Below, piece by piece: positions 48,484 through 61,264 of a stretch of 64,000 nucleotides of DNA. Under the pieces are notes generated by a model, which saw nothing but the letters and a program-made list of their open reading frames with translations, made no database searches and was not told the origin of the DNA. Position 1 is the stretch's first letter. Each line of letters begins with the position of its first letter. The stretch is taken from contig NC_080577.1 in assembly GCF_029962835.1 (NCBI RefSeq), positions 31,168,501-31,232,500 of the forward strand. Direction: 5' to 3'. The DNA is from Magnolia sinica (Eukaryota; Streptophyta; Magnoliopsida; Magnoliales; Magnoliaceae). A program made the position numbers and the translations under genes.

Positions 48484-49887
48484 TCTCCTAGTCTGATGGA
48501 GGTATAGGTAGGTTTCCTGTTTTCTTAGGACTAGGGTAGTTGCTTTATTTGTCTGGCTGAAGACGGTAAACTTAGCACTCCTGGGAGGCAACCTAGCTCT
48601 TCATTTCATTTTGTTTTTATCATTAGTTAGTTTAATGTTTGTGGGTAACATTACTGCAAACCCTCACGAGACTACAACTCGTCCACTAGGGGTAACCTAG
48701 GGGTTTAAAGGCTTGTTGCATACGTTAAATGCAATCGAGAGCACCTACGAAAGTGGTGTAGGTAGGATTTTATTTTTGTTATTTTTATTTTATTTTTGTT
48801 GGTTTCTCTCTTGTGCTGACCCGCTCTTACGTAGATATCCTTGGAAAGCCTCTTGATTCTTTCGTCCAGGTACTATCTTTCCATCACTCCTATTTTTCCG
48901 TTGTCTCAAGTGCATTGCATGTCTATTTCTTTTACATTGAGGACAATGTAGATTTTTGGTTGGGGGTGGGAGATTAGGTTTCCTAATCAGTGTTTTCTTG
49001 GTCTTGAGCAAAAGTTGTGAAAATTTTTAATTTTTCAGGATTTCTGATGAAGTCGAAGTGATTTTGACAGGCCATCTAGGGCACTTAGAATTTCAAGATG
49101 CGAGATGTTGGTACTTTATGACTCTTGGATTCAATTATCTATTAAATTTCACAGCTAAGTTTGAATTATTAATCCATGATTAGAAGTTGTAAACATTGAT
49201 TGAATCATAATTTCACATGTCACATCTCACTTACACATTAAGATTTCATTCAATATTGAAGGATTAATTTGGTGATCACTAAGCTTGAAAGGAACCAACC
49301 TGAGAAATTGAAAAGATTGGGCGGATGGTTTTCACCATAGGTTTGCTCCCTACAGGTGTAGATTCGATTCCCCAAGATTGACATCCATGAACTTTTTGGC
49401 GACCGGTCTTTACCATAGGTTTGCTCCCTATAGGTGAGGATCTGATCCCTCTTCTTGGCGTTACTTCTAATGAAAAAAATCAAAAATTAAAAGAATAAAA
49501 AGATAATGTGTAAGCCAAGTTGGGTTATCGTGAATTCTCTTATTTGTTACCAATGATATCCTTAAATATCGAGGTGAATCTTAATGTTAACAAGTCGAGA
49601 TTGGACTATACATTCATGGAATTCAATAATTAGAATTATTCTAATTGATGGACTAATATTTTGAACTTGATTATGAAGTTTACCGTGAGCTTGATTTCAG
49701 GAAAAAGTAATGCCAACATTCATGAATCTTAGAATTCGAGTATCTGAACTATTTTTCATAAATCCCTTGAGTTGTAGAAATTATCCTGTAATTCTCAATT
49801 TATTTTTCGCATACTTTGCTCGGGACTAGCAAAATGCTGGTTGGGGGTTGTGTTGCTCGGGACTAGCAAAATGCTGGTTGGGAGTTG
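48484..49887 (+). other. 3' non-coding region of the Athila-like element
   Basis: 1.4 kb with no credible ORF after pol, where some Athila elements carry an env-like gene. It contains a characteristic GAAGACGGTAAACTTAGCAC...GGGAGGCAACC block just after pol. Its last 80 bases hold the duplicated purine-tract unit described separately. Confidence 0.75.
49809..49887 (+). repeat. Tandemly duplicated polypurine-tract unit
   Basis: Two copies of a unit of about 38 bp, TTGCTCGGGACTAGCAAAAT then GCTGGTTGGGGGTTGTG, lie side by side. The second ends in TTGGGAGTTG immediately before the 3' LTR. The tract primes plus-strand DNA synthesis, so the element carries two candidate tracts, one at the LTR border. 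Confidence 0.85.
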
Positions 49888-51337
49888 TGTTGAGGGTCAA
49901 ATATTGCATATCAGACCCCAGTTTTTACCTGGATTTACAAACATAGTACTGTTTATTGGACTAATTTAATCATGTTTGCGATGCAGAAAGTATTCATGAG
50001 CCTGGACTAGGAAAGGGTACTAAAAGCATGGATTTAAAAGTTTGAAGTCACCAAGGCAAGCGACGGACCCTAGGAGACCAAGATCGATAGATTTGCACGC
50101 CAAGGATCCAAGAAAATCGAGGAATTTAAGCTCAAGTGGCCTGAAAAGTGTCCAGAATGCAAGATCAAGGGGTTCTTGTCATCTGATTGACTCAAAACTT
50201 CATACATGTGATAAGGGCCATAAATTATCCGTAAATATTAAATTTCATCCATTGGATACCTCTGGAAGTGGCCCAATGGACTAATTAGCCCATTAATTCC
50301 TTAAGTGGGGCCCACATGGTCTTTGGATATGCCTCAAAGTTAGTGTCAAGCCATTACATGAGGAGATACAACAGATGATCGGATCAAATTTTTCAGGAAC
50401 ATTGCAGTGGACCCCACCTAGTGTGGAGTGCGTATGGTGCAAATGAGCACCCGCCGCGCGCCAAACAAACCAAAACAGTCAGGGAGTGCTGACCCGACTC
50501 CCTGCCTAACACGGAGTTCCGTTTCCTTCTAGCGCAATAGGGAGTTGCGGTTGAAGTCGGGTGGGCCACCATCATCATAGATAATCCCGATCTGGACCGT
50601 CCATTCATTCTAAAAGACTAAACCGACCGTACAAAAGAGTGGTTTTTCAGACCCATACACGGATATGAATGGAACCAGAGCTACTACATCTTACGAACGG
50701 TTGGTTCAAAACTCAATGGGCCGCATCAACGGACAACCAAAACCGTCCATCTCCAACCGAAATTCCGAGGCGAATCCAACTGACGGAGTGGATTTCCTCT
50801 CCAGCATCGTTCATGGCCTCCACCAACATCCCAGCGCAAGAACCGCGCAAGCCCTGTTGCGCGTAGCCGGGACTTCCGGGCCGTTCCCTGATCAAGATGG
50901 TGATCGGATCAGCAATCCAAACCGTTCATTCTCATCAACAGGGAGCCGTGACCACCACCAGGAAGTCCGATTCTGATTTTGGACGATCAATCGTCCAAAA
51001 TCTCAAGCCAAACGCGGGTTGATCGCGGGTCCTCCGCCTGTTGCTGCGGAAGTTTGTTTTATTTCGACTCCAACATGATCTCTTGTGCGGAAGACTTCCG
51101 CCTAGAGTGGGGCAATTCGGCTCGGACGAGTTCTATAAAGGGGAGAAGACAGGGAGTAAGGTGGGGCATCCACGGCTGGAGTGTGTATAGGGGTGCTCGG
51201 TTTGAGGGAAAAACGGAAGCAGCGGCTGTGCTTTTTGCTAGACGGACGGCTGGAAATTAGAAGGTGAAAACGTGAAGGTGCTGGACGTGGCAGGGGTTGG
51301 CTTTGAAGGAACGGAAGAAAAGAAGAATCAAGGAAGA
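49888..51337 (+). mobile_element. 3' LTR of the Athila-like element, truncated
   Basis: It aligns with 39954-41403 at a 9934-bp offset and ends abruptly at 51337 after AAGAATCAAGGAAG, where the 5' LTR continues AAAAAGCTGAAGG. About 960 bp of LTR are lost and sequence resembling F2 LTR interior follows. With the right end gone, no target duplication can be tested. Confidence 0.9.
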
Positions 51338-52004
51338 CCATGCCACACCCTCTTATTATCGTATTGATTGCAAAACCCTTACTAAAGAAACCTCTCTATG
51401 GAACCTCTACCTAAGGAGAGTCCGTACTTAGGGTTTAACTAGATTGGTTGTGATAAGTATAGACCCTCAATATGGAGGTTATGGTTAGTGGCAGTTCGAT
51501 TATGGGGCTTACCATCTACCATTTACTCGACTATGGAATGGCCCTTTCAACAATTGTTATTACCGTTGTTTACCCGCGATTTAATCATACATACCGTATC
51601 ACCTTAGTCGTTATTTTTAATGTTTGAAATACCTCATCCCTAGTCAGCATACAATGGTAATTCTCATACATGAGAAGTTGATTAGCCATATGTTGATGGG
51701 CTCTATACACATCCTAAGGCAGTAGTCTCATGGGCTGGGGATGGTAGTCATTCGACACTATGCCCGAGCCGTCGGCCTATGCTGGGCTATGAGCCCCCCG
51801 TAATGACCTTGAGCTTCATTAAACCTGTTGATTGTAAATGGATTAATAATGGTCTAGCTAATCATGCATACATAACACTTGGTCACATTGGTGAGTTTGG
51901 CACTATGCATGTATTATGTACTTTCGCTGGTGATTGGTCATATTGGTGAGTTTGACACTACGCATGTACTATGTACTTTCGTTGGTGATCGACCATATTG
52001 GTGA
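51338..52004 (+). mobile_element. F2-family LTR fragment, probably the right part of F2b
   Basis: 51690-51860 matches F2a 33765-33900 (AGTCTCATG, GATGGTAG..., GACACTAT, GAGC...GGCCTATGCTGGG, AATAATGGT, CTAATCATGCAT) in the same orientation, and the complement of 62080-62270. The last 100 bp are two copies of a unit of about 60 bp (ATTGGTGAGTTTG...GTACTTTCG...GGTGAT). It stops at the inverted F1 copy C. Position and orientation fit a continuation of F2b after the Athila insertion. Confidence 0.65.
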
Positions 52005-55000
52005 TGTCACGCCCCAAACTCGAAAACCGGGCTCACAAAATTCTCAATTGCTAAATCCGGCTCCAACAACCTCCGTAGAACCCCATTCTTGGTTCCCAAC
52101 GCCCATCTGCTAAGTTCCGATCCTGGAATGCTACAAGGAGGATTTTCAGTATCAATTTAGTTCGTAATAAGCATAACCAAAGGCATAACCCACAAACAAC
52201 AACCAAGAACTCCATCAAATTTTCACTATGATAAAAAAAAACTTTATAAGTACAAGGAGCATAAAGGGAAATACAATGATAATGGACAAAAAGCTCCAAG
52301 ACGATCTACCGCGAGCTCTAGCCTCAGCGCTGCTGTGATCTAACGTCACCTGCATGCAATGGTCGTGCATAAGCTTATGGAAAGCTTAGAGGATGGTGAA
52401 AGTGTGTGCGCAAGATAGTAATACAATTATGCAGTATCAGAGTAATGCGGAATATGCTGATGAATCTATGAATACCATTAGCCGTACCAAGGCTATGCGA
52501 TATAAGGCATGAATGATATCGGCCATACCAAGGCCATGCGATGCAAGATGCAACTCAAGCATACAAATCCTCATCTGAGTCCACATATCAATACGGTTCA
52601 ACTCTAGAATATAACCGGGGTCTAGTACACTTCAACCAGATTGTCGCCCCATCATGCGCAATAAGGTGAGTGGAAGAGGCCTCACTATTCACCTGCCAAT
52701 ATCGAGCTCGGCTCATCGATAGCGGACCCATTCCTCGAGCTAGTCCGACTTTGCCTAGCTTTACCCCCTCCTCTCAGGCGGATAAGGCTGCACTCCCTTC
52801 CAACTGACCATGACATAGTGAAAAGTGCAGCCTTCTGGTAATCAACATTCGGTGCTCAAACACCCACTCAATCTAGATATTGGAGCAACCTCCTGGTACC
52901 ATAAGGGTTTAGGGACTTTCACCCAGGAATATCTATAGCACCCCATGTAGAACAAGATTTCTGATATCCAATCCTACAAACCACGATACGCCTGTGGTGG
53001 CTATGGCCCTGATGTCGTTAGGGTTTATAGTAATCATGTCACACAATGCGAAATGCATAAATCGCACTATCCAGTCATGCAATAATCATGCGCATACCGC
53101 GCTCTCATGTGGGCAACTCCCCTTACTAGGGAGTCCATAACAATCTGCCAATGGCATGTGCTATGATCAATCACTTAGCTCATCACAAGCATGCAGATGA
53201 TGTATATGAAAATGTATCATGATGCTACATTGTCACATACTCATAATTGGAATCGATAATCGGAATCGATTAACCACATTCGGCGAATGGGGCCCACTTA
53301 TCTGGGTTAACCCATGCAGAGAATGGGCCTAACAAGGCCTAAGGGAAGGTCACAATGAGGACATCTAACCATCATTGCCCATCAATGTGGACATCTAGCC
53401 AACATTGCTGCCAAGGAGTAGCCTACAAAAGAAATTCATACACAATGTAATGGCCACACATACATTACATTGGGCCTCGCTCATGGGCCTCATATACATC
53501 GCAATGGGCCGGTCAAATGGGTTGATCAAATGGGTCGATTCGAATGGGCCGATTCAAATGGGCCGAATCGATGGGCCGAATCAAATGGGCTGATTCAAAT
53601 GGGCCGATCAAATGGGCCGATTCAAATGGGCCGAATCGATGGGCAAATGGCCGAATCAATGGGCCGAATCAAATGGGCTGATTTAAATGGGCCGATCAAA
53701 TGGGCTGATTCAAATGGGCCGAATCGATGGGCCGATCAAATCAAATGGGCCCATTTAGAGCACAAATGGGCCACATGTATATCAAATAAGCTGCATCGAT
53801 GGGCCTCTTCATCTACACCATTCATCTATATGCTAAGGATTATCTTAGAGCACATAAAATAATAAATAATATCGAAGATTATCTGGACCGCACTCCAAAT
53901 ACAGTAGTAATAATGATTTTTCCACCATTGAAATTCTCAAGGCCCACCATAACATTTATTTCCCATACAATCTGTTCATAAGGTCACACAGACCTGAATC
54001 AAGATGAAAAACAAATTTCAAATTGACCCAGAACTGCTGTGACCCCATCCAGGAAGGGTTTTAATGGTGGATGTTCACTCAACACTATTTTCTGCAGTGT
54101 GGTCTTCCTGATATTAGATCTGTCTTTTTTTTTTGTCCCAAGCCTTGGGATTGGCTCACCAAATGGATGGACGGTTGGATGAACCAAATTCATCAAGGTG
54201 GGGTCCACGAACGTGGTCCACCGTAGGACGAGCTTGCCAACTGGGTAAACTGCTTAGATGGCATATATATGTCATGAAAGGGCCCACCGTCTAGCCATAT
54301 GGATGGTGGGATACAAAACATACATTTACGGTGGGGTCCAACCCACCTGCTGACGCCAGCAGCATCTGCTGTGGCATCTAGAAAACAGATGCACGGCGTG
54401 GATGAAATCCACATCTTGGTGGGACCCATCCAAAGGGACGGACGGTGTGGATTAAGACCCATACATCACGTGGAATCCACCCGTCCAGATCACTGGACGA
54501 CATAAGTATAAACATACATCAGTGGTGGGTCCCACACACGTGGCCCACCTTTCATATATATATATATTATAATATAATATAATATACTATAATATAATAT
54601 ATTATAATATAATATGTCATATTATAATATATATAAATTATAAAGAGTCACCGTCCAGACCGGACGGTGCAGATTTTAAGCATATTCACATAGTGGGTCC
54701 ACACGTGGGGTGGGTCCCACTTGTATACACCACATGCACGATGGTGTGGTCCGTCTAGATGGATGGATGATGTGGATGGGTCCCTTGGACCCCACTGTCA
54801 ACTCACACTTCACTGTTAACCCCACCCACTATCAGTCCACACTTAACTGTAAGCACACGTCCAGCATCCTAGGACGCTGGCCAGTGTGGATACAACACAA
54901 GGATCATAGTAGGTCCCACATGGACGTGGCCCACCTGACTAGATCAATCTAATAATTGTGTTTTTCCTTCCGTCCAGGCCTGGTAACGGGCTAGACGGTG

Positions 55001-55083
55001 TAGATCCAACTCATCCATCGGGTGGGTCCCATGAAGGTGAATGGCATGGATAAAATATATACCTCATGGTGGGCCATAATCTT

Positions 55084-55129
<46 letters not shown>

Positions 55130-55750
55130 GGAGAGAAAGAGAGGAAGGAACGTGTAGGGGAGGGACCCCACCACTATTGGGCCCCCCCTTGAACAATACA
55201 TACATCAAGTGGGTCCTACGACAAGTGGTCCCTTAAATCATAAAAAAACAATAAGGATGTGGGTCCATGATCACTCACCGCCTACTTCTTCTTGCTCCCT
55301 TGGCTTCCTTTGCTCCTTAGCTTCGATTCCAAAGGAAGATGATGGAGTTTTGATGGTTGAGATGGGAGATGAGAGGGTAGGAAGTGGGCCACACACAAAG
55401 CTCTCTCATGGAGGTTTGGGAAGCTTGGATGTGTGATTTTTTTCTTGCTTAGGAATGAGCTTGGGAAATGAGAGAGAAAGAGGGTTGTAAAGAGAGAAAG
55501 GGGGAGAGAAAGAGAGAGAGAGATGGGTGATGGATGTGGTGAGTGATGGGTATAAGAACTTTTTGACTTTTAGGGGTAGATGATGTAAGAAGGGTATGGG
55601 ATGTGTAAGAACTTTTTGACTTTTGAGGTTACTTGGGGATAGGTGTGAGGTGATGGTGTACTTAACATATACTTGACCCTTGATGGGATTGATTGATTGA
55701 TTAAGGTGACATGTTGTAGAGATTCTCTTGGGTTTTGCAACGCGAGGTGT
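52005..55750 (-). mobile_element. F1-family LTR, copy C, inverted and 5'-truncated
   Basis: It starts TGTCACGCCCCAAACTCG, the complement of the F1 3' end, and follows F1 order backward: CTTATGGAAAGCTT near 52380, the CCGAGAGG-type block near 52650-53250 that B lacks, GGCCCAT/GGGCCGAT repeats 53460-53790, AT-rich tract 54555-54650, GTGGGTCC blocks, and a GA run near 55088-55127. It stops at GTAGAGATTCTCTTGGGTTTTG...CGCGAGGTG, equal to B about 28806, so the first 245 bp or so of the LTR are missing at the junction with the F2 LTR at 55751. Confidence 0.8.
53500..53760 (-). repeat. GGGCCGATTCAAAT tandem array in F1 copy C
   Basis: Units of 14-18 bp based on AATGGGCCGATTCA / AATGGGCCGAATCG, with occasional TGGGCTGATT variants. 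It corresponds in position to the 46-bp minisatellite of A and the GGCCCATTTGA/AT array of B. The 130-codon open stretch across it (53470-53862) is a repeat translation. Confidence 0.88.
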
Positions 55751-58700
55751 TTTATAGGTGGGAGTTTCCCACTAATGTACCAGTTTAAAGTCCATAAGCA
55801 ATACACAAATAATCCACAAGCAAGAACAAATATATAGGATGAACATTAAGCAGGCAATATAGCAATTCAATTTTCATCAGCTAACACATGTGATTATAAG
55901 AGAGAGATATCAATTATAATTTTTTAATAAAAACTATAACTTAAGCTAATGAAAAGATGAAAAGCTCAAGGGGAAGAATCATCACCTGATCAGGAACCGA
56001 ATCACCTTCTAGTGGCGCTAACTGCTTGCGCCCTTAGGATTGAATCCTACCATAAATTATGGATTTGTAAGGTTAAATCAAGGTTCCACAAGATTATCTG
56101 TGGTCTAGATTATGACCTAAGGTTTAGATTACTTAGGGTTTGATGTAGAATTTGGATTTTATCCTAATGTTTAGTCTTGAACTTAAATTCTAGGATTTGA
56201 ACTCTACTTGGCACATTAGTCAGAATTAAGTCTTAATAATTACAAGAATACTCTTAACATTAGTGTTATAATTTATATTAGTTAATATGTTAATAAGGAT
56301 AGTTCATAAGTTCATATTTAAATATACTAATCATTTTCTAATGTTCCTATAATGACTTATAATCTCTTATAAATGATACAAGTAATAATAATAATAATTT
56401 TATCAACCATGATATAATAAGGACTAACACTCAACCCTCATATTAACGAACACTGTATTAATTCCATGAGGAGGGTGATTATATTATCTAATGATGATGA
56501 TTGTAGCTATTAATAGAAATGTTTAAAGGTGAAGAATAAAACACTTATAATTAACAATTTTAATCTGTCTGTAATAGCTAATTATACGCGATTCACTAAT
56601 GATTAATCATGCTTAATATTAATACCCTATCAATGATAATCATGGTAACATGAATAACTATAATCGAAATAAATTTAATATGGAAGGAGGAGGTGGACTC
56701 ACCTAGGTCGACTCAGTAGTTCAACTTGGCTTCAATCCGAACCGACGACCTGCTTCGCAACTCAACTCCGCTCAACTAGGTTGACCCAACTCACTGATTC
56801 AGAGAGTCAACTCAGTGCTTCCAAGCACCACCATTCCTCACCTTTTCACTTCCTTCTTCTCTCTTCTTCCTCTCTCTCTTTTCTTTCTCTTTTCTTCCTA
56901 TCTCTCCCTCTCTGGCCAGTAGCAGCAAGACCGAACCAGTCTTGCCTAGAACTTGAATCGAGTCAGCTACTCGCCCCGAGCTCGTGAGTTAACTCGGTTG
57001 GGTGAACTTAGGGCAAGCAACAGCCCCCACCACTCTCTCTCTCTCTTAAATGATGGAACATCTAGCAACGCCTAGACCAGACCTAAGTTGAGCTCGAGTC
57101 GGCGGGGTCAGGTTGGTGCAGCAGCCACCGACCCATGCTCTCTTTCTCTATTCCTTCCTTCCCATTTTCTTTTCCTCACTTCTTCCCTGCTGCTGGGAAT
57201 ACCCAGCAAAACTCGTCAACTCGGCCCGACTCGTTGGGAACTCGCCTTAGACTGGCCCGAGTCCGCGAGCACTGTGGCTGAACGATACATGGTGCAGCTG
57301 CACCGCTCCAACACTTTCCCTAACCTTCTTCTTTCTTCCTTTTCTTCTTCCATCTCTGTTGCAGGTCCAGTGGAGTCACTGGACTTCCGGATTCGACTCG
57401 AATCAACTCGGTTTGGCATCACTTGAACGAGGAAGAAGCTCTGCCATTAATGGCAGATTCTCTCCCTCAGCTTCTTCCTTTAATCCGACAACATGGGAGA
57501 GTTTCTAGGGGTGTAATGGAACTTAGGTGATAGTAGGAGTGGAGCTCTAACAACGTTTTCTTGGTGGGTTCGAAGGTTGGAGGGAAATAGCCAGTTTTTT
57601 GTTGTGGTTGCGAATATGGAGGGTGAGCTACTGTTCCTCGATCCTCATGCCTTTTATGCTCGCACTAATCCTCCCTGAACCGTCGGATCAACAACAAATG
57701 GTAAGGATCTCCTCCGTCCGAAACCGCTTCCAAAATAGTGGGTAGAATGGAGACCGGTTGTGGTTTTGAAGCCCTAAACCACAGCTAGAATGGACGGCCG
57801 AGATGTGCCCGAACGGAGGGCTAAGATGAGAGGTTTTCTCTTCACAAGGATCGCCCTCATGGCATACAGATGGAGAAATGGCAGGTTTCTATTTTTAGTA
57901 ATTTGTGTTTGTAGGGCCGATTTGCAGTGAAGATAGTGCGTCCACACGTGCAGGAAAAATCTACCGTGACAGTTGGGTTTTGGTTAGCCCAATGTTGCCA
58001 ACACGATAGACGGTTTGGATCGCCTAGATGGAGACTGTAGGTGGGCCACAGTGCGTTGCAAATGGACGCTCATCCGCTGCTGTCGAAAACGCAGAGAGAG
58101 TGATATCTCTCTTTTTATGGAAATTACGGGTCAGACCCATTTGACTGTGTTTGGGAATCTGGTGCACTGCAGGTGTGCACCAGCTGTGCACACGCACTCC
58201 ACTAGGTGGGGTCCACCATGATGTTTGTGATAAATCCAGTCCATCTATTCACTTCAAAGGTCTCAATCAGGGCCTCTCACCGAAAATTAGGAAGATCTAA
58301 GCTTTAGGTGGGCCATACAGGTTCATCTACGTCCTTTAGGTGTTGACTATGTTGATTCAATGGTCAGATCAACTTCAATCTAAGCACCAATGGTTAAAAG
58401 GTCTTGATGGATCGTTCATATGACTCTTATAATATTTTATTAGCCATATACTAATGCTAACATTATTCTTATTATTTTTACCACTTATTACTATCACTGT
58501 TTATTTCTTAACTATTATTATTATTATCTCTACATATGTGCACATTTCTAATCGTGCTACGGGTCCTACCCTATAGGTTCTTAGGACCATCCATTTCATG
58601 TTTTTATATCATTAGATATTGAACTGTTGTTATTTATGATTATTATTTGTAGGGCCTACTTCTAGACAGAGTTGTCCTCATGGTGGATCAATTGTCATGA

Positions 58701-58915
58701 CTCATGTACCTAATCCCTAACTAACTTTAAACGTTGATTGGGATACACTGCATGGATTGTCAAATTACTAATATTCGACACCTCGCTCATTTAACCAATC
58801 TCAATGGTTGGATTTACAATGGAATGTAGGTGGGTTTCGCTTAGGCTAGATTTGTATTTATACTAAGTTACATTACACGGTAACATCCGAGTACTCCAAG
58901 GCACAGGGCGTTACA
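55751..58915 (-). mobile_element. 3' LTR of the right-edge F2 element, truncated
   Basis: On the minus strand it begins at 58915 with TGTAACGCCCTGTGCC just after a purine tract and runs to 55751, where copy C intervenes. 55751-57165 is nearly identical to 62592-64000 (offset about 6841 bp), as expected of two LTRs of one element. It contains CT-rich tracts and no gene. The part matching 61265-62591 is absent, so the LTR is 3'-truncated. Confidence 0.82.
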
Positions 58916-58918
58916 ATC

Positions 58919-58929
58919 TACCCCCCTTA
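58919..58929 (-). promoter_or_regulatory. Polypurine tract of the F2 element
   Basis: On the minus strand CTTTAAGGGGGGTAGAT precedes the LTR start TGTAACGCCC at 58915. A purine-rich tract next to the 3' LTR is the plus-strand primer site of LTR retrotransposons. Confidence 0.8.
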
Positions 58930-59912
58930 AAGAGGAATCTCATCCCCGAGATTCAGTGCTTCTATTATGATTAGGGACGATGACAATATTTATGGTGATT
59001 TTAAACACTCCTTATTTTCTTATATGTATAAACGTATACCACTAGGCGCCTAAAACTGAGGTTGTTATAGTCTACCCTCAAAGAAAAATGAATAAAGTCC
59101 TACTTCAATATTTAATAATGTACGTATCTATTACTAATACTATGAGTGGTTCAATTATCCTAAATATGCACCCTACGAAGTCCTAATAAGTTTTATTTAA
59201 ATTCCTCATGACCCTTGAGTTTCTCGTCTAGCAGATCAACTGAGGCGTCTAAGTCCCACTAATGATTAGAGATCATTCTAAATCTAACGAATCGTTCTAA
59301 TGCTTATTAATGTTAAAACCTTCCATACTATTTCATTCCTTTCCCTTGATTATTTTTTTTCCTTCACTGATAGTTTCCTACTATCTAAAGTATGATACAA
59401 TCTTCTGGTTTTCAGTGTTCGAGCTGTAACGGATAGATGGTTGTAGTGGGTTTGAGCCCGACACCTCAATCATTTGCCTACATAGAACAAAGGATCTATT
59501 GGTATCAATTCATAATCGTATTAAATGTCGATCTTCTTCATGATCAGGGCATTGAGATCATACAGACTTGCTAGGACTTAGAATTTGAGACAAACGGTGT
59601 ACACATCGCATAAACATGATTCTATCAATCTGTGATCCCGATTGTTCTAGACTTCAGGGAAATATCATGCGTTCTTTTGAATTGACAATGAGAGTGCCTG
59701 AAATTTATGTGAATATATGCAAATGACCATCACGCTTCCATTGCGCACTCTGATTATCTAAGTGCTACTTGGAAATCTCAGGACAAGGATTTTTTTATTT
59801 TTTATTTTTTTACATGGAATCTTGAGTTTAAAGGTTGCCAAGTTCATTTAAGATCTCTAATCTAATTTCAATATGCTTAGTTTAGGGTTCAAATTTCATC
59901 ATTTTTTTTAAA

Positions 59913-59914
<2 letters not shown>

Positions 59915-59958
<44 letters not shown>

Positions 59959-59959
59959 T
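59915..59959. repeat. ATT microsatellite
   Basis: About 15 units of TTA/ATT in the interior of the F2 element. Confidence 0.92.
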
Positions 59960-61249
59960 TACCTCACTTCTAATTAATTCTAAGTGCTGAAATTTATGAA
60001 AGTCATCACTTCTATCTAATGATGTGTGCTAGGGAAATCAAATTGCGATTCTTAATACGATCATCTTAGACTCATGGGGTTCCTATGTTTGTACAATATG
60101 GTGGGTAAGGACCTTACTATGATGACTAAGTCTACTTCATATGCTGAATATATGACAGTGTTACTTCTAATTAATGAAGTTTTAGGAAAATTGTAATCCT
60201 AGATTTCTAGAAAATTTTTCTTTGGAAGTCAATTATAGAAAATGTTCTTGGCCAATCCTTTGTACTTTTAAGTGGGCATTCGTTCTCCAACTTGCCTAGG
60301 TTTAGCTTCTAAGTTCAGATAACTACCCTGATAGTTTACGAGAGAACCAAGGTATTTCTATTTTTTATTTTTTTTTTGAAAGCCAAGTATAAGGAATGTC
60401 CTTATGTAGTCTTAAGTACATCATATTAGATATTCACATAATTAATTTCTAAGTTCGAACAACCATGTTGCAGTTTACAAGGGAACTAAAGTTCTTGTTT
60501 CTAAATTCAAATGGTCGTTTTGATAATTTTCATGGGAACCAAAGTCCTTATCCTTGAGTTCAAATGACTCATCCTAAGAATTTCAAAGGGCTAAGGTTTT
60601 GGATACCTATGTTCTCAGCTCGTCCTTAGCTCAGATGAAATTTCATATCAGTTTGGGTTGCCATCCAAGTCACTTATAAGGAAACCAGTTTCTAGATTTT
60701 CATTTCCTCCCAATTCTAAGAGTTTCCTTCATGAGTGAAAGTTCAAGGGTCTATCCTAGAAGTTTCAAGGGGCCTATAGTTTGAAATATCTATGTTCTAA
60801 AAAACCTTTGAATGGAAATTTTCATAAGCACAAATGACTATTTTAATAGTTTCTAAGTACAATCGACTAACCTGAAAATTTCAAAGGAACCTAAAACATT
60901 GAGTATCTAAATCTTCAAGGGAATCTAAGATCATTTCTAAGTGCTATAGTTATCCAAATAATTATCTAAGGGACCTAAAGTTCAAGTTCCTATGTTCTTA
61001 AAATTTCTGAAGGGAACTTTTCATGAGTTCACATGACTAAATGTTCAAAGGGAACTAATTTCATTTCTAAGTTCTGGGACCATCCAAACACTTATCTAGG
61101 GGGCCTAAGTTTGGGTTTCTACATTTTCAGATCTTCCTAAATCTAAGGGAGATTCACCTAGGTTCAAATCTCTAGTTTCAAGCACCCTAATTTAAGACAT
61201 TTAAGGCTTGTATAAGATCATTTCCCAAGGCCAAGTTTGTCCAAACTAT

Positions 61250-61261
61250 ACTCTGATACCA
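61250..61261 (-). promoter_or_regulatory. Primer-binding site, initiator tRNA-Met type
   Basis: On the minus strand TGGTATCAGAGT follows the LTR end (GGGGCGTTACA) after a three-base spacer. It matches the complement of plant initiator tRNA-Met (TGGTATCAGAGC) at 11 of 12 bases. This fixes the direction of the element as minus and the LTR boundary at 61265. Confidence 0.88.
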
Positions 61262-61264
61262 ACT

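Larger units (their letters stand above)
58916..61264 (-). mobile_element. Interior of a non-autonomous F2 element (LARD-like)
   Basis: 2349 bp between two F2 LTRs without gag, protease, RT or integrase homology on either strand. Minus-strand order is primer-binding site (61262-61251), repetitive phrases (TTCTAAGTTCAAATGAC, CAAAGGGAACTAA, repeated loosely from 60440 to 61100), an ATT run, then a polypurine tract ending at the 3' LTR. The element would need proteins from an autonomous relative. The interior is shorter than one LTR, which is unusual. Confidence 0.78.

Noticed and set aside
53470-53862. 130-codon open frame rich in MGRxNGPI-type repeats
   Set aside because: It is the translation of the GGGCCGATTCAAAT array in the F1 LTR; other copies do not keep the frame.
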